Below are positions 1-7,115 of a stretch of 64,000 nucleotides of DNA, piece by piece. Origin of the DNA: a bacterium (GTDB taxonomy: Bacteria > 4484-113 > JAGGVC01). Numbering within the stretch: the stretch's first letter is position 1; every line of letters starts with the position of its first letter. The stretch spans positions 13,026 to 77,025 of the forward strand of contig JABRWB010000014.1 of the NCBI GenBank assembly GCA_039961635.1, written 5' to 3'. A program made the position numbers and the translations under genes. The notes under the pieces are model-generated. The model did not search any database and was not told the DNA's origin. It saw only the letters and a list, made by a program, of their open reading frames with translations.

Positions 1-168
1 TCAATTGATGCTCCAATGTCCCGCAGTACATCCGGAAACTACTAATACCATCTTCGGGAACCTCATATCCTACACGCGGCTTCGATTAGTGTAAAGCGAA
101 GCGGGCGCGGGCGCCAATTCATGCCAATGAAGGTTTCAGGATTCGCGCTTCTGATTGGCTGGGGAATG
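1..168. other. Left-edge intergenic stretch, no supported gene
   Basis: I see no convincing gene here. A reverse-strand frame without a plausible start is open toward the left edge and could be the end of a neighbouring gene, but it is too short to judge. The promoter of the first lipoprotein gene follows directly. Confidence 0.4.
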
Positions 169-184
169 TGCTAGAATTGGAATC
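169..184 (+). promoter_or_regulatory. Extended -10 promoter, probable leaderless start of lipoprotein gene
   Basis: TGC-TAGAAT spans 169-177 and is followed by 7 bases and then GTG at 185, so transcription should begin at about the G of the start codon. No Shine-Dalgarno sequence precedes the GTG. No good -35 box is visible, which fits an extended -10 promoter. Confidence 0.55.
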
Positions 185-577
185 GTGACTTGCTCCCGAC
201 ATCTAATTCTTCTGGCCGTGCTGTTGCTGGTTTCCTGCTCGGCCGGATCGGAGCCATGGCCGGCTCCCAGCGCCGTGGCGGGCCAGTGGCGCGGCCTTGC
301 TTTCGGCGAAACAGAAAGTATCGCCGTTTTGCTTGTCTTGGTGCAGGATGGCAGGGATTTGAGCGCCGAGTTGCACTTGCCTACCCTGCCTTCAATTGAG
401 GAGGCGACCGGCTGGGGCAACGTGGACGGCGGATCCATAAGCCTGGCCTTGACAGACAAGTCGGGCCGCTCAGTATTCGTCACCGGGGTATTGGACGAAA
501 TCGGGGCTGAATTGACCGGCGAAATGGCGGTAGGAGATGACGGAGCGATTTTGACTTTCGATTTGTTCAAGCAGTGA
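185..577 (+). CDS. Small lipoprotein of unknown function
   Basis: This is a 130-residue protein with a lipoprotein signal: a hydrophobic stretch ends in LVSC, giving a lipobox Cys at residue 18, so it should be lipid-anchored in the envelope. The mature part alternates short hydrophobic and polar segments and looks like a small beta-rich domain; I recognise no family. An in-frame ATG lies at 155, but the promoter -10 box would then be inside the gene and the signal peptide would be unusually long, so GTG 185 is preferred. The stop overlaps the GTG of the next gene (GTGA at 574-577), indicating translational coupling with the G5/3D protein and a possible shared role in the cell wall. Confidence 0.7.
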   Translation: MTCSRHLILLAVLLLVSCSAGSEPWPAPSAVAGQWRGLAFGETESIAVLLVLVQDGRDLSAELHLPTLPSIEEATGWGNVDGGSISLALTDKSGRSVFVTGVLDEIGAELTGEMAVGDDGAILTFDLFKQ

Positions 578-1446
578 TTTTATCGCCGCCATTCCGGTGC
601 CTGTTTGTTGCGGTAGCGCTGGCCGCGAGCTTAGCCGCGCCGATTGTCGCCGGCGAACTTCCGGTGCCCGCGGACGGTCAGGATTGCGTGTATATTGTCG
701 CGGAAAACGGCACCATCCCCGTTGCCCCACCGCCGGAAACCGTCGGCGAGCTTTTCCGCCAACTGGGTTTTGCTGTTCCCGCCTCGGCATTCGGACTAGA
801 TGCAGGCGCAAAACTGTCTGCGGGGCAGGCCCTTTTGCTTAAAAACGTAACTTTCGTGGAAGCCTCTTTCGAATCCCGTGTGCAGGCTCCCACCATTTTC
901 GAATACGAATTCGATCCGTCAAATATCGGACTAAGCATAATCACACAGGGAAAAGAAGGGCGTGAAAGGTACACGGTACGCCGCTTCATCGGCCCCCTGG
1001 GTACTATCGCAGAGGCAAAAACATCCACAATCATACGTAAGCCCGAACCGCGCAAAGTGATTATGCGCATAGGAGTGCTGCCGGGATATTCGCCCACCTT
1101 CGAGGAACTACTCGAAAAACCGATTTTGTCGGAGGCGCTTCCCGCTCCACGAAGCTTCAAAAAAAAGCTTCTTATGGAAGCGACGGCTTATTTTCCCGGA
1201 TTCGCGTCGAACGGCAAATGGGCCGGGACGACCGCTATGGGCTACGAGGCCCGCCCCGGCAGGGTCGCCGTTGATCCGAGGATTATTCCTTTAGGCTCTA
1301 GGCTATTCGTGGAAGGATATGGATATTGCGTAGCTGTGGACACGGGCGGAGCAATCAAAGGCAATCGAATCGACCTCTGTTACAACACAAGCGAGGAGTG
1401 TTTCGAATTCGGCCGGCGCGAAGTTTACGTATACGTACTGGATTAG
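574..1446 (+). CDS. G5 / 3D-domain cell-wall protein, YabE-like
   Basis: The protein has 290 residues. A signal peptide (about 1-27) is followed by a G5-like region (about 100-168, ending in the typical basic/Pro segment KPEPRKV) and a C-terminal 3D domain (about 199-290) of the double-psi barrel type found in resuscitation-promoting and MltA-like lytic transglycosylases. The three Asp motif is visible around AVDTGGAIKG and NRIDLCY (D256, D267). It is predicted to act on or bind peptidoglycan outside the inner membrane. The order YabE-like, rsmA, with rsmI adjacent, recalls the yabE-rnmV-ksgA region of Bacillus. It starts with GTG overlapping the previous stop. Two Cys near the C-terminus could form a disulfide. 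The catalytic activity is inferred from the family only. Confidence 0.78.
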   Translation: MILSPPFRCLFVAVALAASLAAPIVAGELPVPADGQDCVYIVAENGTIPVAPPPETVGELFRQLGFAVPASAFGLDAGAKLSAGQALLLKNVTFVEASFESRVQAPTIFEYEFDPSNIGLSIITQGKEGRERYTVRRFIGPLGTIAEAKTSTIIRKPEPRKVIMRIGVLPGYSPTFEELLEKPILSEALPAPRSFKKKLLMEATAYFPGFASNGKWAGTTAMGYEARPGRVAVDPRIIPLGSRLFVEGYGYCVAVDTGGAIKGNRIDLCYNTSEECFEFGRREVYVYVLD

Positions 1447-1493
1447 ACGATTCAGGGCAAGCGCGGCAATGCATCAGGCCTTTTCAATACGCG

Positions 1494-1509
1494 TGCTAAC
1501 ATTCGGCCC
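1494..1509 (+). promoter_or_regulatory. Extended -10 promoter, probable leaderless start of rsmA
   Basis: TGC-TAACAT (1494-1502) is followed by 7 bases and GTG at 1510, with no Shine-Dalgarno sequence. The spacing puts the transcription start at the start codon. Confidence 0.55.
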
Positions 1510-2427
1510 GTGGATCTCGAAACTTACACAAAATCCTGTCTGCGCAGGCTCGGATTCAAAGCAAACAGGCTTCGCGGCCAGAATTTTTTAATCGACGACA
1601 ATGCACTGCAAACGATGGTCGAGTTGGCAGCGATATCACCATCCGACATCGTAATTGAAATCGGCACCGGTCTGGGAGTGCTAACGAAGAGTCTTGCAGG
1701 CCGGGCGAAGCAGATACACACGTTCGAAATCGAGAGAGAACTGTATCCATTTCTTGATTCCGAGCTGGCCGGCCTCGAAAACGTAACGCTGCAAAGAAAA
1801 AGCTTCAACAAATACAGCTTCGGAGAGCTGTTGGATGAAATAGCGGGCGTTCTTCAAGATGGAAAGGTAAAGATTGTGGCTAACCTGCCGTATCAAATAT
1901 CCAGCCTGTTCATTCAGACGATTATCGAATACTCGGAATGGATCTCGCTAGCGTGTGTGATGCTTCAGCGGGAAGTCGCATTGCGGCTCGCCGCGGAACC
2001 GGGCGATCCGTCATACGGCAGCCTGACGGTATTCGTCCAAACCTGGTTTGAAGTCGAACTTGCGGCCGAAGTTCCACCGGCTTCATTTTTGCCCGCGCCA
2101 AAAGTAACAAGCTCGATTGTCAGGTTCGCGCCGATATTGTCGGATAAATTATCCACTCCGCCGGATTCATTTGAAAAGCTTGTCAGGGGATTGTTCCGCC
2201 ATCGGCGCAAAACTGCGCTAAACGCATTGATGCGCGCTTTTCCGCATCTTGGCCATGAAAAAGCCAAGGCCATATTCGGCTTATCCGGAGTTGATCCTCA
2301 CCTGCGACCGGACATGCTGGGGCGAAACGAGTTGTTGGCGCTTGCGACGGCATACGGGGCAACGATGCGCTCGTCACTTGACACTGACGGCGAAGCAATG
2401 GAAACACTGGAAGAGGCCTCAAAATGA
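1510..2427 (+). CDS. rsmA: 16S rRNA dimethyladenosine transferase RsmA (KsgA)
   Basis: RsmA dimethylates two adjacent adenines in the loop of helix 45 at the 3' end of 16S rRNA, using S-adenosylmethionine, late in 30S assembly. The 305-residue length fits the family. The N-terminal half is a Rossmann-like methyltransferase: GQNFL near residue 24, the SAM loop EIGTGLGVLT near 50, an acidic residue after the second strand (FEIERE), and the NLPY catalytic motif near 124. The C-terminal helical domain carries the usual RHRRKTALNAL segment. The start is GTG 1510, chosen because it is the first start after the -10 box. The gene overlaps rsmI by four bases (ATGA), so two 16S rRNA methyltransferases are translated as a pair. 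Confidence 0.95.
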   Translation: MDLETYTKSCLRRLGFKANRLRGQNFLIDDNALQTMVELAAISPSDIVIEIGTGLGVLTKSLAGRAKQIHTFEIERELYPFLDSELAGLENVTLQRKSFNKYSFGELLDEIAGVLQDGKVKIVANLPYQISSLFIQTIIEYSEWISLACVMLQREVALRLAAEPGDPSYGSLTVFVQTWFEVELAAEVPPASFLPAPKVTSSIVRFAPILSDKLSTPPDSFEKLVRGLFRHRRKTALNALMRAFPHLGHEKAKAIFGLSGVDPHLRPDMLGRNELLALATAYGATMRSSLDTDGEAMETLEEASK

Positions 2428-3257
2428 ACGACGGTGTTTTGTACCTTGTCGGCACGCCGATCGGAAATCTTGAAGACATGACCTTTCGAGCGGTCGAAGT
2501 TCTGAAAAAAGCCGAATTGATCGTTTGCGAGGATACGCGGCGGACCAGAAAGCTGCTTACACATTTCGGAATTTCGAAACCCGTCGAGAGCTTCCACGCC
2601 CACAGCGGCTATGTCAAGTCGCGGAAGTTAATCAAACGTATTTTAAGCGGCTCACAAATAGCCTATGTGACGGATGCCGGAATGCCAGCCCTTGCCGATC
2701 CCGGGTCGGAGCTGGTTGCGGAGGCCAGGAAATCCGGTTGCCGCGTAACGGTGATTCCCGGAGTAAGCGCGCTGACAACGTTGATTGCTTATTGGCCGTT
2801 TGAAGCGGGACGGTTCGTTTTCGATGGATTCTTGCCCAGGAAGGGCAAGGAACGCGAGTCCCGGTTGGCGGAAATCGCGGCGCGGCCCTGCCCTACCGTA
2901 TTGTTCGAATCGCCCGCACGAATCGACGCGACCTTGCGCGAATTGGAGGCGGCCTGCGGCCCGGAAAGGACGGTCCTAGTGGGCCGCGAGATGACAAAGA
3001 TTCACGAGCAAATAGAGATTTTCAGGCTCTCCGACAGAGATTCGGTGAGCCTGCCGGCAATGGGCGAATACTCGGTACTGGTGGAAGGCCTTAAAAATGC
3101 TGAAAAAAGCAATGAAGACCTGGAACAATGGCGGCGCGCAGTGGTCAAAATGCGTGAGGCCGGTATGAGCGGCCGTGATATACTTTCCGCACTTAAGGCG
3201 CTTGCGCCCGAAGCGGCCGGACGCCTTAGACGGATGGTGCAACGGAACGATGACTGA
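2424..3257 (+). CDS. rsmI: 16S rRNA (cytidine-2'-O)-methyltransferase RsmI
   Basis: RsmI 2'-O-methylates C1402 of 16S rRNA in the decoding centre. The N-terminus LVGTPIGNLEDMT and the segment CEDTRRTRKLL are signatures of this tetrapyrrole-methylase-fold family, as are the central VIPGVSALTT loop and FDGFLPRKGK. The 277-residue length is normal. A Shine-Dalgarno-like GGAAGAGG precedes ATG 2424 and the start overlaps the rsmA stop, so the two are coupled. Its 3' end overlaps the next gene (ATG at 3250). Confidence 0.95.
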   Translation: MNDGVLYLVGTPIGNLEDMTFRAVEVLKKAELIVCEDTRRTRKLLTHFGISKPVESFHAHSGYVKSRKLIKRILSGSQIAYVTDAGMPALADPGSELVAEARKSGCRVTVIPGVSALTTLIAYWPFEAGRFVFDGFLPRKGKERESRLAEIAARPCPTVLFESPARIDATLRELEAACGPERTVLVGREMTKIHEQIEIFRLSDRDSVSLPAMGEYSVLVEGLKNAEKSNEDLEQWRRAVVKMREAGMSGRDILSALKALAPEAAGRLRRMVQRNDD

Positions 3258-4353
3258 AACTCCGAAAACAGATGGCGCCGCTCCCGTGCGCGCCGGCTCG
3301 CACAAAACCGCCGTGCGGTTTCTCATTGCCCAGGCAGTCTTCTGGGGGCTATGGCTTGCGATTCTGGGCGCCACGGGCGCCAGAGATCGCGGCGTTCGCC
3401 TGTTTTTGCTCAACCACACACCGGACGAGCTCGTGGTCGTGAACGCCGAAAACGGCGCAATCGAGAAACGGCAGGCAATCGCCGACGGCCTTCGCAAGCT
3501 GGTATTCTCCTCGGACGGAAAGTACGCCTATATTTCCAATGCGGTAGATGTCACCAACAAAGTAACGGTTCTTGACGCGCATTCGTTCCTGAAAACCGAA
3601 GTGATACCTGTGGACGGCATTCCCCAGGATTTGGCAATTTTCCCGAACAACCGGTACCTGGCCGTCGTGAACGGGGCGCGTACCGACTTTATGGCCAGCG
3701 GCTTCGACGTAATCGACCTAAAGGAGAAAAGTCCAAGCAGCCCTCAGAGGAGAATGGTACTTTACCGCGCGCGTGATCGAAAGCTAGTCAACAGCATCCG
3801 TGTTTCCGAGGACGGGAAATGGGTTTATGTAATTGACTCCAAGGATTCAAAGGTTTTCAGATACGACTTCGAGAAGAGGGAACTTAAGGATTCGGTGGAA
3901 ATTGACGGAGCTCCCATTGAAATGCATTTCCCGAAGAAGGGGCCTTATTTCTTCGTATCCACAATACGCAGGGAAAGCGTTTTCGTGGTGGACAAAGACA
4001 GCTTCAAAATCGTCAAGCGCATCAAAGTCGGCAGGTGCCGCCAGATGGCGTCGAATGAAGACGGCAGCATTTTGTACATTCCCCTAACGGAAACCAAGGA
4101 TTTGGCGATTGTGGATGTGAATGCGGGCAGGGCCGTTAAGTTCCCGGACCTGCCGTTCAAGTCCGAAGTCATCGAAATGGGGCCTTTTTACGACAAGCTG
4201 TATTTGGTGGATACGTCAGTCGAAGGCAACCTTATTTGCGTCGACGTCAAAAGCCTTATGGAGGAGAATCGGAAACGCGTGAAAGTCCTTTGGCGGCGTT
4301 CGCTGACGGGCGAGTTTAGGGACATAGACGTGAGACCACTTGGAGGAAGCTAG
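3250..4353 (+). CDS. Membrane-anchored YncE-like beta-propeller protein
   Basis: The 367-residue protein has a hydrophobic N-terminal anchor (about residues 20-43) followed by repeated blades with the pattern DGKYAYISN / DGKWVYVID, typical of seven-bladed YncE/NHL-like propellers. The propeller should face the periplasm. It probably acts as a binding or scaffold module; no catalytic motif is visible. The ATG at 3250 overlaps the rsmI stop. A frame upstream stays open to 3175 but lies wholly inside rsmI. The gene heads a tight group of three small membrane proteins (4354-5518), so the four may form one envelope complex, which is inference from spacing only. Confidence 0.7.
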   Translation: MTETPKTDGAAPVRAGSHKTAVRFLIAQAVFWGLWLAILGATGARDRGVRLFLLNHTPDELVVVNAENGAIEKRQAIADGLRKLVFSSDGKYAYISNAVDVTNKVTVLDAHSFLKTEVIPVDGIPQDLAIFPNNRYLAVVNGARTDFMASGFDVIDLKEKSPSSPQRRMVLYRARDRKLVNSIRVSEDGKWVYVIDSKDSKVFRYDFEKRELKDSVEIDGAPIEMHFPKKGPYFFVSTIRRESVFVVDKDSFKIVKRIKVGRCRQMASNEDGSILYIPLTETKDLAIVDVNAGRAVKFPDLPFKSEVIEMGPFYDKLYLVDTSVEGNLICVDVKSLMEENRKRVKVLWRRSLTGEFRDIDVRPLGGS

Positions 4354-4740
4354 TTGCCACTTACCTTCAGTTGGCCTGGATTCGCAGTATCACTTTTGGT
4401 GATTGCGTTCGGCATATGGGGCTATAGATCCGAGCGCAGGTTTCTTTCTTATTTGGCTCCTTCCGATCGGCTTTGGAGCGCGACACTCGGCGCCATCATA
4501 AATATTTGCCTGGCTTTTTTCTGCGTGGTTTTTACTTTCAACCTCTGGGTCAAGAGGGAAGTATTCGCCTTTACTATAGCCCTACTAATCGTGTTCCTGC
4601 TTGTGGTGATCATTTATCTTGCCGTCAGGTGGAGGCTGTCGCTTTTGCTTTTGGGCAATGAAGCAAAAGAAGGTATCAGGAAACTGAAAGAGGAGCTTGA
4701 GCGTTTCTCCGGCCAGGACAGAGGAGGAAACGGAATATGA
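4354..4740 (+). CDS. Small membrane protein with two TM helices and a coiled C-terminus
   Basis: The 128-residue protein has a first hydrophobic segment at about 5-21, a second pair of hydrophobic stretches at about 45-60 and 70-90, and a charged helical tail (about 100-128) rich in Lys and Glu. It starts with TTG directly after the TAG of the propeller gene, preceded by a good GGAGGAAG ribosome binding site, and its stop overlaps the next ATG. I recognise no family. The operon position suggests a membrane partner of the propeller and of the zinc-site protein downstream. Confidence 0.6.
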   Translation: MPLTFSWPGFAVSLLVIAFGIWGYRSERRFLSYLAPSDRLWSATLGAIINICLAFFCVVFTFNLWVKREVFAFTIALLIVFLLVVIIYLAVRWRLSLLLLGNEAKEGIRKLKEELERFSGQDRGGNGI

Positions 4741-5261
4741 TTCAGCCGGTTATGGCAATTCTTTCCGGGCAAGCGTCGCTTTTCGCGATTTCGGCGGATT
4801 TGATTAGAGCCCTTTTGATCCCATCAGTAATATTGTTCGCATTGGTGGTGATTTTAATTTATTCGATAATGCTTTTAAAGCGATATCAAATGCGAAATCC
4901 CATCGCAGAGCTGGACAAAGAATTCCGGGCGGAAAAGGACACCCTATTAATTCTTGCGGAGAAAAAAAAGCAGGAACGTGAAAAGGCGATGAAGGCTGAC
5001 GAGGCCAGAATGCGCGTTCTTGAGGAAATGGGGGAGCAATCAGTCAATATGCCCGATTATCTCGGTACGGAGTGCCCAAATTGCCTGCAGCCGATGGCCG
5101 AAGATACTGAAATATTGGTTCTTCTGGATTGCGCGACGGCCGTCCACTCGGTTTGCTTCAAGGATTTTCTGCTTCTGTCGCCCGAATCCAAAAGCCGTTA
5201 CGTTTATTTGTATCCTGACGGCGAATTCGCCTCCTGGGATGACATCAAATCAAGGCTCTGA
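4737..5261 (+). CDS. Membrane protein with coiled coil and RING-like Cys/His cluster
   Basis: The 174-residue protein has an N-terminal TM helix (about 25-48), a charged coiled coil (about 55-102), then a compact cluster C113-x2-C116-x15-C132-x4-H137-x2-C140. This spacing resembles the first part of a RING or treble-clef zinc site, but the last Cys pair of a full RING is missing, so it may bind one zinc ion or be a degenerate form. Prokaryotic RING-like proteins with TM helices are known. I see no ubiquitin-like, E1 or E2 gene nearby, so a ligase role is not supported. The zinc module should be cytoplasmic if the N-terminus is outside. It overlaps the upstream gene by four bases, with GGAGGAAAC as ribosome binding site. 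Confidence 0.55.
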   Translation: MIQPVMAILSGQASLFAISADLIRALLIPSVILFALVVILIYSIMLLKRYQMRNPIAELDKEFRAEKDTLLILAEKKKQEREKAMKADEARMRVLEEMGEQSVNMPDYLGTECPNCLQPMAEDTEILVLLDCATAVHSVCFKDFLLLSPESKSRYVYLYPDGEFASWDDIKSRL

Positions 5262-5281
5262 CAATCCTCAAGGAACAAGCT

Positions 5282-5518
5282 TTGAATCCGGAAACACCAG
5301 CGGCAGTGCTCCTGACAAAATTTACAGCCCTTACCATCCTTGTCATCTCGATTATTTCGATCTTCGCGTTCTGGGCAGTAAGGCGGATAATCGCGGCCAC
5401 ATCTACGGCGGGCAAAATTCGCGAGGACGACGGCAACGAAACAAAAAAGCGGAATGAATTGCTCGCGAAACTTGAAAAAATGGCCGCATCGAAGGAAAAC
5501 GAAGATACCGGCCAATAG
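5282..5518 (+). CDS. Small single-TM protein ending the envelope operon
   Basis: This 78-residue protein has one hydrophobic helix at about residues 8-32 and a charged, probably helical C-terminal half. TTG 5282 is preceded by AAGGAAC. It lies 20 bases after the RING-like protein gene in the same direction. I recognise no family. It may be an accessory subunit of the same membrane group. Confidence 0.5.
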   Translation: MNPETPAAVLLTKFTALTILVISIISIFAFWAVRRIIAATSTAGKIREDDGNETKKRNELLAKLEKMAASKENEDTGQ

Positions 5519-5529
5519 GCTTACAGCGT

Positions 5530-5553
5530 TAGAAGAGACTTCTAGAAGAGACT
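5530..5553. repeat. Two tandem 11-base copies between convergent genes
   Basis: TAGAAGAGACT occurs at 5530-5540 and 5543-5553 with a period of 13. The first copy can also fold as AGAAG-AGA-CTTCT. A weak hairpin GCGG-AATG-CCGC follows at about 5564-5575. The element sits between the 3' ends of the membrane operon (+) and the anti-sigma gene (-), where a bidirectional transcription end would be expected, but no T-run is present. Confidence 0.4.
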
Positions 5554-5588
5554 AAAGGTTTTGCGGAATGCCGCTTATTGGGAGCCGA

Positions 5589-6428
5589 TCACCGTGATTC
5601 AAACGACTTAAACCTAATATCCACAGCAATGTTGCCCGCCTCTTGGATATTGTTTGTGGCGGACATAAAAATGGTTGGCGGAATCACGCCTTCTTGGCGT
5701 GCCATGAAATCGCGGAATCTATCGTATTTGGAACTCGGAATTACGAGATGGACTTCCGTAGGAAGGCTTCCGGCAAACCTAAGCAGATTTTGCTGTCCCG
5801 GCAGTGAAGCGCCGCCAGGAGGATTTACCGTAGCGCCGTCAAAAATGGTTGTCTGATTGAAAAACGGCGCGACGACATCACGAACCGCTTCGCCGCTGGC
5901 GTAGCTGGAAAGAACACGTGAGAAAAATTCCTCAGGTGCAACCCCAACAACCTCGAACAACACTTTTTGTCTGGCGCTGGCTTCAAGAATCTGGTTTTTA
6001 ACCCCTCCTGAAACACCCGGAGAAGCAAGGCGGTTTTGCGGCCCAACAGTCCTTTCAACGCTTACGATATATTTTTCAGTCCGATCAAGCCAATTGACCA
6101 ATCCAGTAATTCCAAGGGCAATCCCGCCGAAAAGGAAAGACACCAAGATAACGGAGAGCGTTACCGTCGCATAGTTCAGCCGGTAATTGCGCTTAACCGG
6201 GATAAGCTCCTTGTCAACACGGCGCAAAAGGTGGCTTTTGAAGTTATCGTTAAGGATTTCGACCTTGGGAAGGCGCTGGAGATAGTTCTTTATCCTGCGC
6301 TGGAACATTACTTCAGCTCTTAAGGCTGCATCCGATTTTAAACGCTCCTCAAATTCCGCGCGCTTGGCAGGCTCCAGCCTGTCGTCCAGGTATGCACTGA
6401 TCAACTGCCACCATTCGTTTCCGACCAC
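5589..6428 (-). CDS. Anti-sigma factor-like membrane protein, no zinc-binding Cys
   Basis: The 279-residue protein has an N-terminal region (about 1-50; LISAYLDDRLEPAKRAEFEE) shaped like the anti-sigma zinc-finger domain, but the HxxxCxxC residues are absent. A TM helix lies at about 83-107 and the rest is extracytoplasmic. It starts at a GTG overlapping the stop of the sigma factor gene (TAGTG), the usual sigma/anti-sigma arrangement. It probably holds the sigma factor at the membrane. Because the zinc site is lost, release by thiol oxidation is unlikely; regulated proteolysis or binding of an envelope signal is more plausible. The periplasmic part matches nothing I recognise. Confidence 0.68.
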   Translation of the reverse strand: MVGNEWWQLISAYLDDRLEPAKRAEFEERLKSDAALRAEVMFQRRIKNYLQRLPKVEILNDNFKSHLLRRVDKELIPVKRNYRLNYATVTLSVILVSFLFGGIALGITGLVNWLDRTEKYIVSVERTVGPQNRLASPGVSGGVKNQILEASARQKVLFEVVGVAPEEFFSRVLSSYASGEAVRDVVAPFFNQTTIFDGATVNPPGGASLPGQQNLLRFAGSLPTEVHLVIPSSKYDRFRDFMARQEGVIPPTIFMSATNNIQEAGNIAVDIRFKSFESR

Positions 6429-7033
6429 TAAATCTTCACCTTATCCCTGATCATGGACCTTGCGCGGCTGATGCGGCTTTTTACGGTCCCTATTGATATA
6501 CCCAAAATCGCCGAAATCTCTTCGTAGGAAAGCTCGTTCACTTCCCGCATTATGAGGATATCCCTGTAAATGTGGGGCAATTTGCGGAGCTCCTCGATAA
6601 TGCTCTGGGCAACCTGCCTGTGTTCGAATAGGACTTGCGGATTGCTGGCCACATCAGGCTGGTTCTCAATCACGTCCACGGACTTTTCCTCGTCCCGCTC
6701 GACCGGAACGAAGAAAAGCTTGGCCAGCATCGAACGTCGCCTTGCGTAGCTGCGGCAATAGTTGAGGACGATTTTGTATATCCAGCTCTCAAAAGAGGCT
6801 TCGCCCCGGTACTTGCGGATGAACCTGAATACACGCAGGAAGATCTCCTGGGCGATGTCCTCAATATCGTCCACATTGCCCAAATGCTGGTAGACGAGGT
6901 TGAACACGTACTTTTGGTAGCGGGTGATAAGCTCGTCGAACGCGCCCAAGTCTCCGAGCTGACACCTGGCTATCAGCTCGTTCATTTCGGTCGCGTTGAA
7001 GCGGTTATCCACAGAGATAACTACCAAAGACAT
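6428..7033 (-). CDS. ECF-type RNA polymerase sigma factor
   Basis: The 201-residue ECF sigma factor has region 2 (FDELITRYQKYVFNL, then DIEDIAQEIFLRVFR and SFESWIYKI) and region 4 (LPHIYRDILIMREV, then the helix-turn-helix LSYEEISAILGISIGTVKSR). It should recruit RNA polymerase to envelope or stress promoters under control of the coupled anti-sigma gene. I chose ATG 7033; an ORF runs on to 7096 but this would overlap the leaderless promoter region of the divergent RqcH gene. ATG 6985 and GTG 7012 are alternatives. No ribosome binding site is visible at 7033. Confidence 0.88.
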   Translation of the reverse strand: MSLVVISVDNRFNATEMNELIARCQLGDLGAFDELITRYQKYVFNLVYQHLGNVDDIEDIAQEIFLRVFRFIRKYRGEASFESWIYKIVLNYCRSYARRRSMLAKLFFVPVERDEEKSVDVIENQPDVASNPQVLFEHRQVAQSIIEELRKLPHIYRDILIMREVNELSYEEISAILGISIGTVKSRISRARSMIRDKVKI

Positions 7034-7103
7034 CTGCCGGTGTTTAGACCCTCTGTCGCAGGATTTGTTCCCGACCGGTCCCCTCATCCGGCCCATTGGA
7101 TTG

Positions 7104-7115
7104 TATCATGGGTTC
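7104..7115 (+). promoter_or_regulatory. -10 box, probable leaderless start of rqcH
   Basis: TATCAT (7104-7109) is followed by 6 bases and GTG at 7116, with no ribosome binding site. The start codon coincides with the expected transcription start. Confidence 0.5.

Noticed and set aside
1-120. 22-residue reverse peptide with a lipobox-like end at the left edge
   Set aside because: Too short and without a ribosome binding site; more likely chance or the end of a gene outside the window.
4737-5261. Ubiquitin-like ligase system built on the RING-like protein
   Set aside because: No E1, E2, ubiquitin-like or JAB-peptidase gene is in the neighbourhood, and the Cys/His set is incomplete.
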